Assembly (NCBI GenBank): GCA_937915765.1
Contig: CALGHE010000138.1
Span: forward strand, 1-30,627
Direction: 5' to 3'
Length of the DNA stretch: 30,627 nt
Origin: an uncultured Bacteroidales bacterium
GTDB taxonomy: Bacteria; Bacteroidota; Bacteroidia; Bacteroidales; Paludibacteraceae
In this document: in pieces, positions 1 to 9,008 of the stretch
How positions within the stretch are numbered: position 1 is the stretch's first letter
Layout: every line of letters begins with the position of its first letter
Position numbers and translations under genes: made by a program
Notes under the pieces: generated by a model
Database searches by the model: none
Told to the model about the DNA's origin: nothing
Seen by the model: only the letters and a program-made list of their open reading frames with translations

Positions 1-23
1 GAGCAAGCGCACCGGAGGGAGAA

Positions 24-341
24 ATGACCAGAGAGTTTCTGGAAGAGAACTGGGTGGTATCCTCCTATGACGAAGGAGAAGAGTGTCAGATGGATTATTA
101 CATGCATGAGATGAACTGCTTCCCGGGTGAGAAGGCGTACTGTTATTCCCACGAAGATGATGAGCTGCGTGAACTGGAAATTGTGCATGTGATAGCACGC
201 ATGGATAATGTATCGTTGTACGATGAATTGATTCAGGACGATGATGTTCTTATTAATGGCGAAGAAGAATACGGTGCGGATTGTAGTGCAGAATTTACCG
301 GAATGTTTAGCTGCTATCTGATGTGGTTTAAAGAAGTGTAA
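24..341 (+). CDS. Small acidic hypothetical protein (105 aa)
   Basis: I do not recognise this family. The ATG has a good ribosome binding site (GGAGGGA, positions 14-20) 3 nt upstream. The product is strongly acidic, with runs such as EDDELRELE and IQDDDVL, has no signal peptide or membrane segment, and carries five cysteines (residues 21, 32, 40, 87 and 96). It lies 19 nt upstream of a radical SAM gene on the same strand, so it is probably co-transcribed with it. A partner or substrate role for that enzyme is possible but is only an inference from position. The start of the operon is probably outside the window. Confidence 0.7.
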   Translation: MTREFLEENWVVSSYDEGEECQMDYYMHEMNCFPGEKAYCYSHEDDELRELEIVHVIARMDNVSLYDELIQDDDVLINGEEEYGADCSAEFTGMFSCYLMWFKEV

Positions 342-360
342 GATAACGAGGTAAACAAAA

Positions 361-1449
361 ATGCGTTACATAATCGAAGATAAAAAGTATCGTTTTAAGT
401 CTGCATTTGATACCGAAACAGGGGCATATGTCCGTACCGGTGTGCTGGATGAAAAGGGCAAGGATACCGGGGCAGACCCTTTTATGGCATCCTATCCTCA
501 TCTGATTGACGTGGGAATTATGGGACATTGTATCCACGGAAAAACCGGGCTTTGTGCCAAAGCAGGTATCGGATGCTATCAAAGCGGTATGCTTGTAGAA
601 CAACCGAATATGTCAGTGGAAGATTTCCGGTGGATAGCCCGGCAGTCCAAGGGCAGGTGCAATCAGTTTGCACTGGGCGGCAGAGGTGACCCGGACCAGC
701 ATGAGCAGTTTGAGGAGATTCTTCAAATCTGCCGTGAAAATATGCTTGTGCCGAATTTTACCACCTCGGGCTATGGTATGACACCGGAAATCGCGAAGCT
801 GTGCAAGCAGTATTGCGGCGCCGTGGCGGTAAGCTGGTATCGAAGTGAATATACCCTAAAAGCGATTCAGATGTTGCTTCATGCAGGTGTCAAAACCAAT
901 ATTCATTATGTCCTTGGCAATAACAGTATGGATGAAGCAATTGAGCGGTTGCGAAAAAACGACTTCCCGGAAGGCATCAATGCAGTGATATTTCTCTTGC
1001 ATAAGCCTGCAGGACAGGGTACAAAGGCCAATATGCTCAAAGCGGATGACCCGAGAGTGGCGGCATTTTTTGCAGAGGTGGAAAAAAGACATTTCTTCAA
1101 GGTGGGAATGGATAGCTGTAATGTGCCGGGAGCAATCAATTTTTGTAAAACGGTCAGACCTGAGTCTTTAGACACCTGTGAGGGAGGACGTTACAGCTGC
1201 TATATCGGTGCGGATATGAATATGGTGCCATGCAGCTTTGACCAGGAGAAGCGGTATCAGGTATCCCTGCGGGAGATGACCATAGAGGAAGCTTGGAACA
1301 GTGAAGCCTTTGAGCATTTTCGTAACAGAATGCGTGGAGCATGTCCGGATTGTGAAAAGAGAGAGCTTTGTATGGGTGGGTGCCCGTTAATGCCGGAAAT
1401 AGTTTTTTGTGGAAGTGAAAAAAGAAAATACAATAATATAAAGGGGTAA
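361..1449 (+). CDS. Radical SAM/SPASM-type enzyme with atypical cysteine spacing
   Basis: A 362-residue protein with the layout of a radical SAM peptide-modifying enzyme. The N-terminal cluster region has Cys57, Cys65 and Cys72 (CX7CX6C) instead of the usual CX3CX2C. A GGRGDP segment at residues 106-111 sits where the SAM-binding GGE-type motif is expected. The C-terminal part has Cys273, Cys280 and Cys291, followed by Cys328, Cys331, Cys337, Cys341 and Cys350. The CX2CX5CX3C block is a textbook SPASM signature for auxiliary iron-sulfur clusters. Known SPASM enzymes modify ribosomal peptides or activate sulfatases. Here the next gene, 6 nt downstream, encodes a protein starting with a serine-run motif, which makes that protein the first substrate candidate. 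The radical SAM assignment is fairly secure; the substrate is inference. Confidence 0.85.
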   Translation: MRYIIEDKKYRFKSAFDTETGAYVRTGVLDEKGKDTGADPFMASYPHLIDVGIMGHCIHGKTGLCAKAGIGCYQSGMLVEQPNMSVEDFRWIARQSKGRCNQFALGGRGDPDQHEQFEEILQICRENMLVPNFTTSGYGMTPEIAKLCKQYCGAVAVSWYRSEYTLKAIQMLLHAGVKTNIHYVLGNNSMDEAIERLRKNDFPEGINAVIFLLHKPAGQGTKANMLKADDPRVAAFFAEVEKRHFFKVGMDSCNVPGAINFCKTVRPESLDTCEGGRYSCYIGADMNMVPCSFDQEKRYQVSLREMTIEEAWNSEAFEHFRNRMRGACPDCEKRELCMGGCPLMPEIVFCGSEKRKYNNIKG

Positions 1450-1455
1450 AAGAAT

Positions 1456-2868
1456 ATGAAAATCAGAACCGATTTTGTAACTAATTCCAGTAGCAGCAGT
1501 TTTATACTTGTGATCGATATGGAGCTTGCGAATAATGAGTCAGTACGTTTTGAAGCCAATGGCGGTATGGATGAAACCGGAAGAATCGATTATTTCGATT
1601 ATGATGCCATCGTAAAAGTCAGCCCGAAACAGTTGAGTCAGGCGGAAAATGTGGACGAACTGATTCAGATGCTGGAAGATGGTGTGGTTGACGGTCAGGT
1701 AAAAAACTATGACGAAAAATATGAGCAGAAAATATTTGACCGGTCCCGTGTAGAAGTAAATGACTGGGATGAAGAATTCGATGCTTATGATTTTGTGGAA
1801 GAGATCAGAAGTAAAATAACCGATGTGAGCCAGATTAGGAAAATCACTATTTCCGGTGAGGAAAACGGCGATTCTTATTACTTCAGAGAGTATGTTTATG
1901 ACGTGGAAACAGGGGAATATACCGGCAGACAGATCGGAGAAGCATTCCAGGCAAACGGCTCAACCGGCGGTGACCTGCGTATAAGCGACCTTGACTTGTG
2001 TAAGATTACATACGATAAGAACGATGATGAAGATGAAGAAGATACACAGGAAGATATTTTGCAGTTACGCAATATGCAGGAAGAAGGAAACGATGGTCCT
2101 GATTATGTGGAAACCGAAAACGGTGCGGTCATTAATAACATTAAATACGCCATTACTTCCGAAACTACCTGTAAGGTTGTGGGTTGTGAATGGGGCGGTA
2201 AAGAAGCGATTATTCCCGCAGAGGTAACAATCAAAGGCAAGCTGTATAAGGTTACCGCAGTGGGAGCTTCCGCGTTTTCTGTTAGCACTTTCGGACATAT
2301 TGAGTTGCCTGTAGGAATCACAGAGATAGAAGATAATGCCTTAGAATGCTGGTTTTTGCAGAGTGTGAAGCTTCCTGACGGACTTATTACAATGGGAAAT
2401 TTTATTTTTAATTGTTGTTCGAAGCTGGAGGAAGTTGAGATTCCTGATTCGGTGAAAAGCATAGGTTTGTATGCATTCCGCGGGTGTCAGAATCTGAAAA
2501 AAGTGAAGCTGTCAGCCGGACTGGAGGAATTAAGTGATTCTCTGTTTTGCGATTGCAAGTCCTTGGAAAGCATAGAGATTCCGGATTCTGTAAAAGTGAT
2601 AGGTGAGGCTGTTTTCTCCGGCTGCGAAAAACTGAAAAAAGTGAAGCTGCCGGAAGGACTGACAGAGATTGACAGATTAGTGTTTAATGAGTGCAAGTCC
2701 TTGGAGCGTATAGAGATTCCGGACACGGTTAAGAGCATCGGTAACTATGCATTCTGTAAATGTGAAAAACTGACTGCCGTGGATTTGCCATCCGGACTGG
2801 TATCTGTAGGAGAAGGGGCATTTCAGGGCTGTAAATTGTTAGAGAATAGAAAGGAGAACAATAAATGA
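1456..2868 (+). CDS. TNSSSSSF-motif protein with C-terminal BspA-type leucine-rich repeats
   Basis: A 470-residue protein. It begins MKIRTDFVTNSSSSSF, a motif that I recall (unchecked) at the N-terminus of many otherwise unrelated Firmicutes proteins of unknown function. Residues 1 to about 185 form an acidic domain I cannot name; an Asp/Glu-rich linker covers about 188-220; residues about 228-460 are LRR_5/BspA-type repeats with the pattern IEIPDSVKSIG..AF.GC..L. There is no secretion signal, unusual for BspA-type repeats, which are often on surface proteins. The RBS (AAGGGG, about 1440-1446) overlaps the stop of the radical SAM gene, so translation is probably coupled. The stop overlaps the next start by 4 nt (ATGA). 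Confidence 0.85.
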   Translation: MKIRTDFVTNSSSSSFILVIDMELANNESVRFEANGGMDETGRIDYFDYDAIVKVSPKQLSQAENVDELIQMLEDGVVDGQVKNYDEKYEQKIFDRSRVEVNDWDEEFDAYDFVEEIRSKITDVSQIRKITISGEENGDSYYFREYVYDVETGEYTGRQIGEAFQANGSTGGDLRISDLDLCKITYDKNDDEDEEDTQEDILQLRNMQEEGNDGPDYVETENGAVINNIKYAITSETTCKVVGCEWGGKEAIIPAEVTIKGKLYKVTAVGASAFSVSTFGHIELPVGITEIEDNALECWFLQSVKLPDGLITMGNFIFNCCSKLEEVEIPDSVKSIGLYAFRGCQNLKKVKLSAGLEELSDSLFCDCKSLESIEIPDSVKVIGEAVFSGCEKLKKVKLPEGLTEIDRLVFNECKSLERIEIPDTVKSIGNYAFCKCEKLTAVDLPSGLVSVGEGAFQGCKLLENRKENNK

Positions 2869-3902
2869 AATTATTAGAAACAAAAGAAGGCATTAAAGCA
2901 TTTTATTTGTACAATGGAGAAGAAGTTTTTGTGTATGAAGATAAAGTTGTGATAGGTGATAAGACCTTGCCTTTAAATGAGAATGAGTATGTTGAGTGTG
3001 AAAATGGTGTATTGTACAAAACCATAAAGGATAAGGATGATAAATTGAAGTATACACTTTCCGGCTTTGACGGTGAATCATTTGTGTTGGAAAACTTCAG
3101 ATATGATTCTAAGCGTTTTTTAAATCCGCATCAGTTTTGCTCTACCGAAAAAACGAAGGATGGTGTTGCAAAAGTAGCCTTTATGGATAACGGAACAGAG
3201 CATCTTTTTGAATTTGAATCAAAAATAAAATATTATGTATTGGGTTTTGATGCTAAAAACGAAGTGTTGATATTATATTCAACATACAGAGGTCTCCTTT
3301 TCTACACCAAAACCGGCGAACGTTTGTGGGAGTACACAGTGAAGGAAGGATATGAAATAAGCTGTCGAGGGAAAGGAGTAGCGATTGTTGACGATATCAT
3401 TGTGATTGTGTGCGAGGAGGATGGTCACCCTATGTCTGTAGAAGGATATCGCTTGCTTACCGGAGAGAAGATATGGGAGGTCAATGGTAAAGATTATTGC
3501 GATTACACATATGTAATGGGGCCGAACAAGATGTTGTATGCATTACATAAATATCATTGTGCAGACCATAGAGTGGAACTTCGATTGACGGAACTGAACC
3601 CATTTACGGGCGAGTTTGAAGTGAAAGTGATAAAAGAGGGCGATTATTGGGGAGACGTACATGTACGTAATACCACTATTCATGGTAATAAGTTGTTCTA
3701 TGTGAACCAGAATAAAAAAGTAGGTCGCTCCCTCGGTGTGGTAGATTTGGATACCAAAGAGGTCATAGAAGACTTTGCGTTGGAAGCAAAAGGATATCAT
3801 GTAGACGCACCCATTGTATCAGATGAAAAGGTATATGTTTTGATTTATCATGATGGTGTTGCACAGAACGAGCTGCGAATTTATAAGAATGAGTACAAAT
3901 AG
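2865..3902 (+). CDS. Propeller-like (PQQ-type repeat) cytosolic protein
   Basis: A 345-residue protein with repeated beta-rich blades, such as the GLLFYTKTGERLWEY and YRLLTGEKIWEVNG segments, which resemble PQQ-like beta-propeller repeats (x-D-x-x-T-G-x-x-x-W). No signal peptide is present. The N-terminal part (residues about 10-60, with EVFVYEDKVVIGDKTLPL) aligns by eye with the propeller modules of the next two genes, so this is a stand-alone copy of the same domain. It starts within the ATGA overlap with the upstream LRR gene, with an AAGGAG site about 9 nt upstream (2851-2856). Function unknown; a binding or scaffold role is likelier than catalysis, since cofactor residues cannot be recognised. 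Confidence 0.8.
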   Translation: MKLLETKEGIKAFYLYNGEEVFVYEDKVVIGDKTLPLNENEYVECENGVLYKTIKDKDDKLKYTLSGFDGESFVLENFRYDSKRFLNPHQFCSTEKTKDGVAKVAFMDNGTEHLFEFESKIKYYVLGFDAKNEVLILYSTYRGLLFYTKTGERLWEYTVKEGYEISCRGKGVAIVDDIIVIVCEEDGHPMSVEGYRLLTGEKIWEVNGKDYCDYTYVMGPNKMLYALHKYHCADHRVELRLTELNPFTGEFEVKVIKEGDYWGDVHVRNTTIHGNKLFYVNQNKKVGRSLGVVDLDTKEVIEDFALEAKGYHVDAPIVSDEKVYVLIYHDGVAQNELRIYKNEYK

Positions 3903-3943
3903 CAGATAGAATGCCTATCAAAGAAACGTTGGAGGTAAGTTTG

Positions 3944-5725
3944 ATGAATGAAGGTATAAATTGTGTGAACCATAATATCGAATACGAAAGCACTTCAGAG
4001 ACTACTTGTGAAGTGGTTGGTTATGAAGGAGAGCTTACGGAAGTGAGCATACCGGAGACGGTTATCATCGAAGGAATACAGTATGCGGTTACCTCGGTGG
4101 CTGATCGTGCTTTCTATGGCTGTAAGGAGTTGGAATCGGTTGAACTTCCTGACTCTGTAGAAGACATTGGTGGATTTGTTTTCTACGATTGCGAAAAATT
4201 AAGCAAAGTCAAGCTTCCGGCCGGACTTACAAAAATAAATACCTTTACTTTTAAAGGGTGTAAGTCTTTGGAACATATAGAGCTTCCGGATTCTATTACA
4301 ACCATAGGTGATTGGGCTTTCTATAATTGTGAAAAACTAAGTGCGATCGATTTTCCTTCCGGATTAAGAGTCTTGAAAGGTGGGGCTTTTCAAGGTTGTG
4401 CATCTTTAAAGCACGTTGAACTTCCGTTAGGGTTAACAGAGATTGATAGAATTGTCTTTGCTAATTGTCCGTCATTGGAGGAACTTCCTGAAGCGCCGTT
4501 TTGTAAATATGGTTTTAGCGAAGATGTCAGTAAGGAAGTTGTGGATGAGGAGGAAGGTAGCGAAGAACCGGAAGACTGCTGCGAGCAGGAAGAGACAAGG
4601 GGTATCAAGCCTTGCAAATTGGCTAAAAATATCATAAGAGTCTGGTCCTACAAAGGGGAATCGGTGAAACTTTTTCCTGATAAAATTGTGATTGGAGAGA
4701 AGGAGATTCCTACAGAATATAATAAATATACCTGTAAGAATGGTGTTTTGTCTTGTGAAGATGATGAAAACTTTTATGTTTATGACGGGAATCAATTTGT
4801 CAGGACAGAATGTAAATACAATCACCAAAATGATTACTTTTCACCGGAAGTATTCGTTTCCACAAAAGTAGATATTGAAAACAGTATTCAGTACATCTCC
4901 TTAAATGACCATGGGGTTCAATATGAATTTGAATATACTTTCGTAAACCCGTATTTGAATTTTATGAAGCTTACGAAAGAAAAACAGGATAACTCGTTTT
5001 CGGAATACTATTATTTCCCTAAAGTGGGAGTGTTGCTCGCTGTAGAATTAGTAGATAAGAACAACCCCAAACTTCGCTTTTTTTCTAAAACAGGAGAAGA
5101 ATTGTGGAGCTTAGAGCAAGTAAAGGGAGAAGGATCCTTTAAGACCCTCTCGTTTTATGTGAATACCATGAGTATTGACTTTGAAAGCGATGAAATCCTT
5201 ATAAAAGTACAAAAAGGGAAACGTTGCTATACGGTTTGTTACAATGTGCGAAACGGTGAGGTGATTTGGTATCGGAAAGAAAATCATCCGTTCCTGTTTA
5301 CCGGAGCAAAGGATGAAAACGGACTTCAGCATGGATTGATTCCGTACAAGGAAAACGGAACGCTTGGTACCGTATTGTTTGAAATGAATCCGTTAACCAG
5401 GAAAGTGCGTACCTACCGTATTTCAGAGGACGCTAAGGCTGAGAAAGTGTCAGTTTCCGGCTATGAAACCAAGAATGACGTCTACAAATATATTCTAGAC
5501 GGAGAAATCTTGTATGCGGTTCATGAATCGGAGCTGATAGTTGTGGATATTAAAAAGAAGAGGATATTGGGCAGAAAAGCAGCACAGAGAAACTGCAAGT
5601 ATTTTCAAAACGCAACGGTTTTAATCGAAGGTAAACTGTATGTAAGTTTATATTATGCTTCCGGCAAGAAGGAAGGCCAATATTTTAGTGAATGTTACTG
5701 TTTGACCGATAAGAATATAATTTGA
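3944..5725 (+). CDS. LRR-propeller fusion protein
   Basis: The open frame extends to an ATG at 3911, but the ATG at 3944 has an ideal GGAGG (3931-3935) 8 nt upstream and is chosen here, giving 593 residues. Residues about 10-205 are BspA-type leucine-rich repeats that open with TSETTCEVVGYEG. An acidic linker containing SKEVVDEEEGSEE follows, and residues about 228-593 are a propeller-like domain related to the preceding gene (VWSYKGESVKLFPDKIVIG). No signal peptide or transmembrane segment is seen. The LRR, linker and propeller unit reappears, closely similar, inside the next gene. Function unknown. Confidence 0.82.
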   Translation: MNEGINCVNHNIEYESTSETTCEVVGYEGELTEVSIPETVIIEGIQYAVTSVADRAFYGCKELESVELPDSVEDIGGFVFYDCEKLSKVKLPAGLTKINTFTFKGCKSLEHIELPDSITTIGDWAFYNCEKLSAIDFPSGLRVLKGGAFQGCASLKHVELPLGLTEIDRIVFANCPSLEELPEAPFCKYGFSEDVSKEVVDEEEGSEEPEDCCEQEETRGIKPCKLAKNIIRVWSYKGESVKLFPDKIVIGEKEIPTEYNKYTCKNGVLSCEDDENFYVYDGNQFVRTECKYNHQNDYFSPEVFVSTKVDIENSIQYISLNDHGVQYEFEYTFVNPYLNFMKLTKEKQDNSFSEYYYFPKVGVLLAVELVDKNNPKLRFFSKTGEELWSLEQVKGEGSFKTLSFYVNTMSIDFESDEILIKVQKGKRCYTVCYNVRNGEVIWYRKENHPFLFTGAKDENGLQHGLIPYKENGTLGTVLFEMNPLTRKVRTYRISEDAKAEKVSVSGYETKNDVYKYILDGEILYAVHESELIVVDIKKKRILGRKAAQRNCKYFQNATVLIEGKLYVSLYYASGKKEGQYFSECYCLTDKNII

Positions 5726-5737
5726 AAGGGGACAACC

Positions 5738-8700
5738 ATGAATACAACAGAAAAATTTACAATCAGCGTTGAAGACGGCGAATACGTTATAAAAGGTAGC
5801 TTTGATTTTGGATACATCGGTACTTACAAAGATGCACAGATTCAGATGGGGGATGAAGTGTGGGAACTTGTAGAGGATACTATCGGTGAGGATTGTTCAG
5901 ATGAGGAGCTTGGAGCTTTTCTGACTCAGTATTTCAATGATTTTGCAGAAAGAATTGCCAAGAACATCCATATCATAAATGGGATGTTCTTATTGCGTTT
6001 ATTCAGGAATATGGAAAAGCGTGCATTGGATTTGCGCGAGATGGAAGATTTGTATTTGGCGGATCAGGATCCTTATGACGAAACAGTTGATATTTATGAG
6101 GCTGTAAAAGACAAGGTGAAAGAATTTGAGAAGAATATAAGGATTCCCCAAAGCGACAGCAATGAAGAAGTACTTACTGCGAACGATTTTAAAGCAATAT
6201 TCCCGATGTTTGATTTTGACAAATTTCTTGAAAATATCGTTCCTGTGACGTTGACTTTCGATAACGGAACAATAGCATTCCACTGTGCGGAGACGTTTGG
6301 TAGTATGCTTTCGCATCATTCCTATGATGTGCTGAATAAGGAGTTGCGCTTTACAAAATGGGAGAGCGCAATCGGTAAACTTAGTTTTGAAATTACTTCT
6401 GAGACTACCTGTAAGGTTGTCAAATATGAAGGCTGGGTTACGGAAACGAAGGTGCCGGAAGAGGTAACAATAGACGGAAAGAAGTATAAGGTTACAGCAG
6501 TGGGGGAGAATGCTTTTAATTGCAGTAATGCACAAAAGGTTGAGCTGCCTTCGGGTATAACGGAAATAGAAGACTTTGCATTTATGGGAAGTACCTATTT
6601 GGAGCAGATTAATCTGCCTGACGGACTTAAAGTAATGGGGGATTCTGTTTTTAATTATTGTAAGTGGATTAGGAATATTGAAATTCCGGATTCTGTAGAA
6701 AGTCTTGGCGCGGCCGCTTTTTATGGTTGTGAAAAACTAAGTAGAGTGAAGTTGCCAACCGAACTTACAGAAATATATGGCGGCACTTTTTATGAGTGTA
6801 AATCATTGGAGAGTATAGAGATTCCCGACACAGTTACGACAATCGGTGACTATGCATTCTATGAATGTGAAAAACTGACTACAGTGGATTTGCCTTCCGG
6901 ATTGTTATCCTTGGGAGAAGGCGCATTTAAGAGCTGCTTGGCGTTAGAACATATTGAGCTTCCGCAAAGTTTGACACAACTGGGAGATATGGCTTTGGCT
7001 AATTGTCCTTTATTGGGTGAAGTGGTTTTGCCGCCGGGTATCGCTTTAGAGGAAGTAAATTATGGCTTTGAAGAGGACAGCAGCAAGGAAGTGGTTGATG
7101 AGCCTGTAAACGACACAGAAACAGAATCCCGGGTCAGTAAGAAGGATAAAACGATTATGAATTCTGTTAAGGTAGAGGAAGAAATCATAAATATCTGGTC
7201 TTACAGAGGAGAACTTGTAAAATTGTATCCTAACAAAATTATGATTGGAAAGAAAAAGTTCCCTGCTGATTCAAAAAAATGCTATTGCTGTGAAAACGAT
7301 GTTCTGACCTGTGAAGATGATGATAATTTCTACGTTTATAACGGAGAAGTATTTGTACATACAGAATGTAAATACAGAAATCACAATGATTATTTTGCAC
7401 CTGATGTTTTCTGTTCTACAATGATTGACAGAATAGAAGATGTACAGTGTGTAGCCTTAACTGACCATGGAGAGGAATCTTCCTTCAAGTTTAAATTCAG
7501 ATGTTCTTTTTCAGAGTACCACTATTTTGTGAAAACGGGCGTTTTCTTATTTGTGGAAGCCTTCTATCCGAAGCTGCGTTTCTTCTCAAAAGACGGCGAA
7601 GAATTATGGTATTTAGAGCAGGTAGACGATGATGGCATTCGGGATTCGTTTAGCTATGTGCTTAATACGTTAAACATGGACTTTGAAGACGACAGAATCA
7701 TCATGAAAATCCAAAAAGGAAGGCAATCTTATACAGTTTGCTTTAATGTATTGAATGGTGATGTCATTTGGTATCGTAAGGACAATCATCCGTTCCGGCT
7801 TGATGGTGTGAAGTGTGAAGATGGTCTGCTGCGTGGTGTGTTTTCTTACAATGACAATGGTGAGGTTGTCACGATTCTGTTTGAATTGAATCCGTTAAAC
7901 GGTAAAGCAAGCATGTACCGAATTTCGAATAATGAACAGGCAAGGAAAGTGACAGTATCATCTTCTGAAACAGAATATACCATGTACAAATATATTGTGG
8001 ATGGTGACATTTTATATGCTGTCAGCGAAAAAGAAATCATAGTAGTTGACATGAAAGAGAAAGTAATCCTTGAAAGAAAAGAAGCAGAACAAATGGCTCA
8101 ATTTTCTCCGAATTCTGCATGTGTTAATGACGGAAGGTTTTATGTATGCAGAGCGGTATGCAGAGGTTTCAAAGTAAAAGCGGAATGGGAATGTTACGAA
8201 TTGGCCGACGCAAAGGTTGTTGAGAAAAAAGCAAAAGCTCCTGCGGCAAAGAAGAGTGGGAAAAAGAAGGATAAGAGCGGACTTGTTTTGAGTGGCAAAA
8301 AGACATTTACCCATGACAATTTTAACGAGCTTGATGATATGGACAAGTTGCAGGTTCTCACCGGCTGTGAATGTAAAACCTTCGATGGTTCGGTCGAAAA
8401 TTATTTCAGATACCGTGAACAGGGCAAGAAAGAGGGCTTTATTCCTGTTATTGTCGCAACGGATGATATCTATTTTGAGCAGCTGGAAATAGCTTTGAAG
8501 TGCGATGGTGAAACCTCTATAAGTAAGATTCAGGAAATCGTAGAGGCTTACCACGAAAAGATGTTGGCCGCCCCTGTGGAAGACGGCAAGGCTTACCTTG
8601 AAGAAAATCATATTTCTGCTCAGTGGGACGATGATGAGTTTGATGATGAAGAAGTGTATGAAGCAGAAGAGGAGTTTACAAAAAATGGTTACCTTGTGAT

Positions 8701-9007
8701 AGTTCCCGTAACCGAGCCGTGGCGTATCTGGGCATATCTGCCATACGGCGGCTGGAATGCATGTCCTAAGGTTTCAGAACACATGGCGGTTTCAAAGTAC
8801 TGGTACGAACAGTATGGCGCTTACCCTGCTGCGTTTTCTTTTAACACGATTGATTATGCTGTTGAAGTACCTCCGGAAGACCTTAAAAAGCTGGCTAATG
8901 AAGTGGGTACATACTGTTTCGATATCGTAGAGCAGGGCTGTGAAACCTATAGTGCTCTGGCGGCAGGCCTTAAGAATTCAAGAATCTGGAATTTCTGGTG
9001 GGATTAA
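5738..9007 (+). CDS. Giant four-module protein: novel domain, LRR, propeller, DUF4253-like
   Basis: A 1089-residue protein with an AAGGGG-type RBS just upstream. Residues 1 to about 212 form a domain I do not recognise. Residues about 215-447 are BspA-type LRRs (again opening TSETTCKVVKYEG), followed by a linker with SKEVVDEPVN. Residues about 482-826 are a propeller-like domain close to that of the previous gene. A lysine/alanine-rich linker (KAPAAKKSGKKKDKSG) leads to residues about 851-1089, which look like DUF4253: a GGWNACP motif, a KYWYEQYGA segment, YCFDIVEQG, and the terminal WNFWWD. The DUF4253 assignment is from memory of the family signature. No signal peptide, so probably cytosolic. 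Confidence 0.82.
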   Translation: MNTTEKFTISVEDGEYVIKGSFDFGYIGTYKDAQIQMGDEVWELVEDTIGEDCSDEELGAFLTQYFNDFAERIAKNIHIINGMFLLRLFRNMEKRALDLREMEDLYLADQDPYDETVDIYEAVKDKVKEFEKNIRIPQSDSNEEVLTANDFKAIFPMFDFDKFLENIVPVTLTFDNGTIAFHCAETFGSMLSHHSYDVLNKELRFTKWESAIGKLSFEITSETTCKVVKYEGWVTETKVPEEVTIDGKKYKVTAVGENAFNCSNAQKVELPSGITEIEDFAFMGSTYLEQINLPDGLKVMGDSVFNYCKWIRNIEIPDSVESLGAAAFYGCEKLSRVKLPTELTEIYGGTFYECKSLESIEIPDTVTTIGDYAFYECEKLTTVDLPSGLLSLGEGAFKSCLALEHIELPQSLTQLGDMALANCPLLGEVVLPPGIALEEVNYGFEEDSSKEVVDEPVNDTETESRVSKKDKTIMNSVKVEEEIINIWSYRGELVKLYPNKIMIGKKKFPADSKKCYCCENDVLTCEDDDNFYVYNGEVFVHTECKYRNHNDYFAPDVFCSTMIDRIEDVQCVALTDHGEESSFKFKFRCSFSEYHYFVKTGVFLFVEAFYPKLRFFSKDGEELWYLEQVDDDGIRDSFSYVLNTLNMDFEDDRIIMKIQKGRQSYTVCFNVLNGDVIWYRKDNHPFRLDGVKCEDGLLRGVFSYNDNGEVVTILFELNPLNGKASMYRISNNEQARKVTVSSSETEYTMYKYIVDGDILYAVSEKEIIVVDMKEKVILERKEAEQMAQFSPNSACVNDGRFYVCRAVCRGFKVKAEWECYELADAKVVEKKAKAPAAKKSGKKKDKSGLVLSGKKTFTHDNFNELDDMDKLQVLTGCECKTFDGSVENYFRYREQGKKEGFIPVIVATDDIYFEQLEIALKCDGETSISKIQEIVEAYHEKMLAAPVEDGKAYLEENHISAQWDDDEFDDEEVYEAEEEFTKNGYLVIVPVTEPWRIWAYLPYGGWNACPKVSEHMAVSKYWYEQYGAYPAAFSFNTIDYAVEVPPEDLKKLANEVGTYCFDIVEQGCETYSALAAGLKNSRIWNFWWD

Positions 9008-9008
9008 T

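Noticed and set aside
2400..2850. Regular DNA repeats suggesting a CRISPR array
   Set aside because: The period (about 69 nt, 23 codons) is that of leucine-rich repeats in a continuous frame, and the repeat units are diverged.
8012..8611. A 199-codon - strand frame over the giant gene
   Set aside because: Phe/Leu-rich antisense reading of the real gene with no family resemblance.
24..9007. Polymorphic toxin-immunity locus
   Set aside because: No toxin domain, secretion signal, pretoxin motif or typical immunity family apart from a possible DUF4253 is seen, so the label is not supported.
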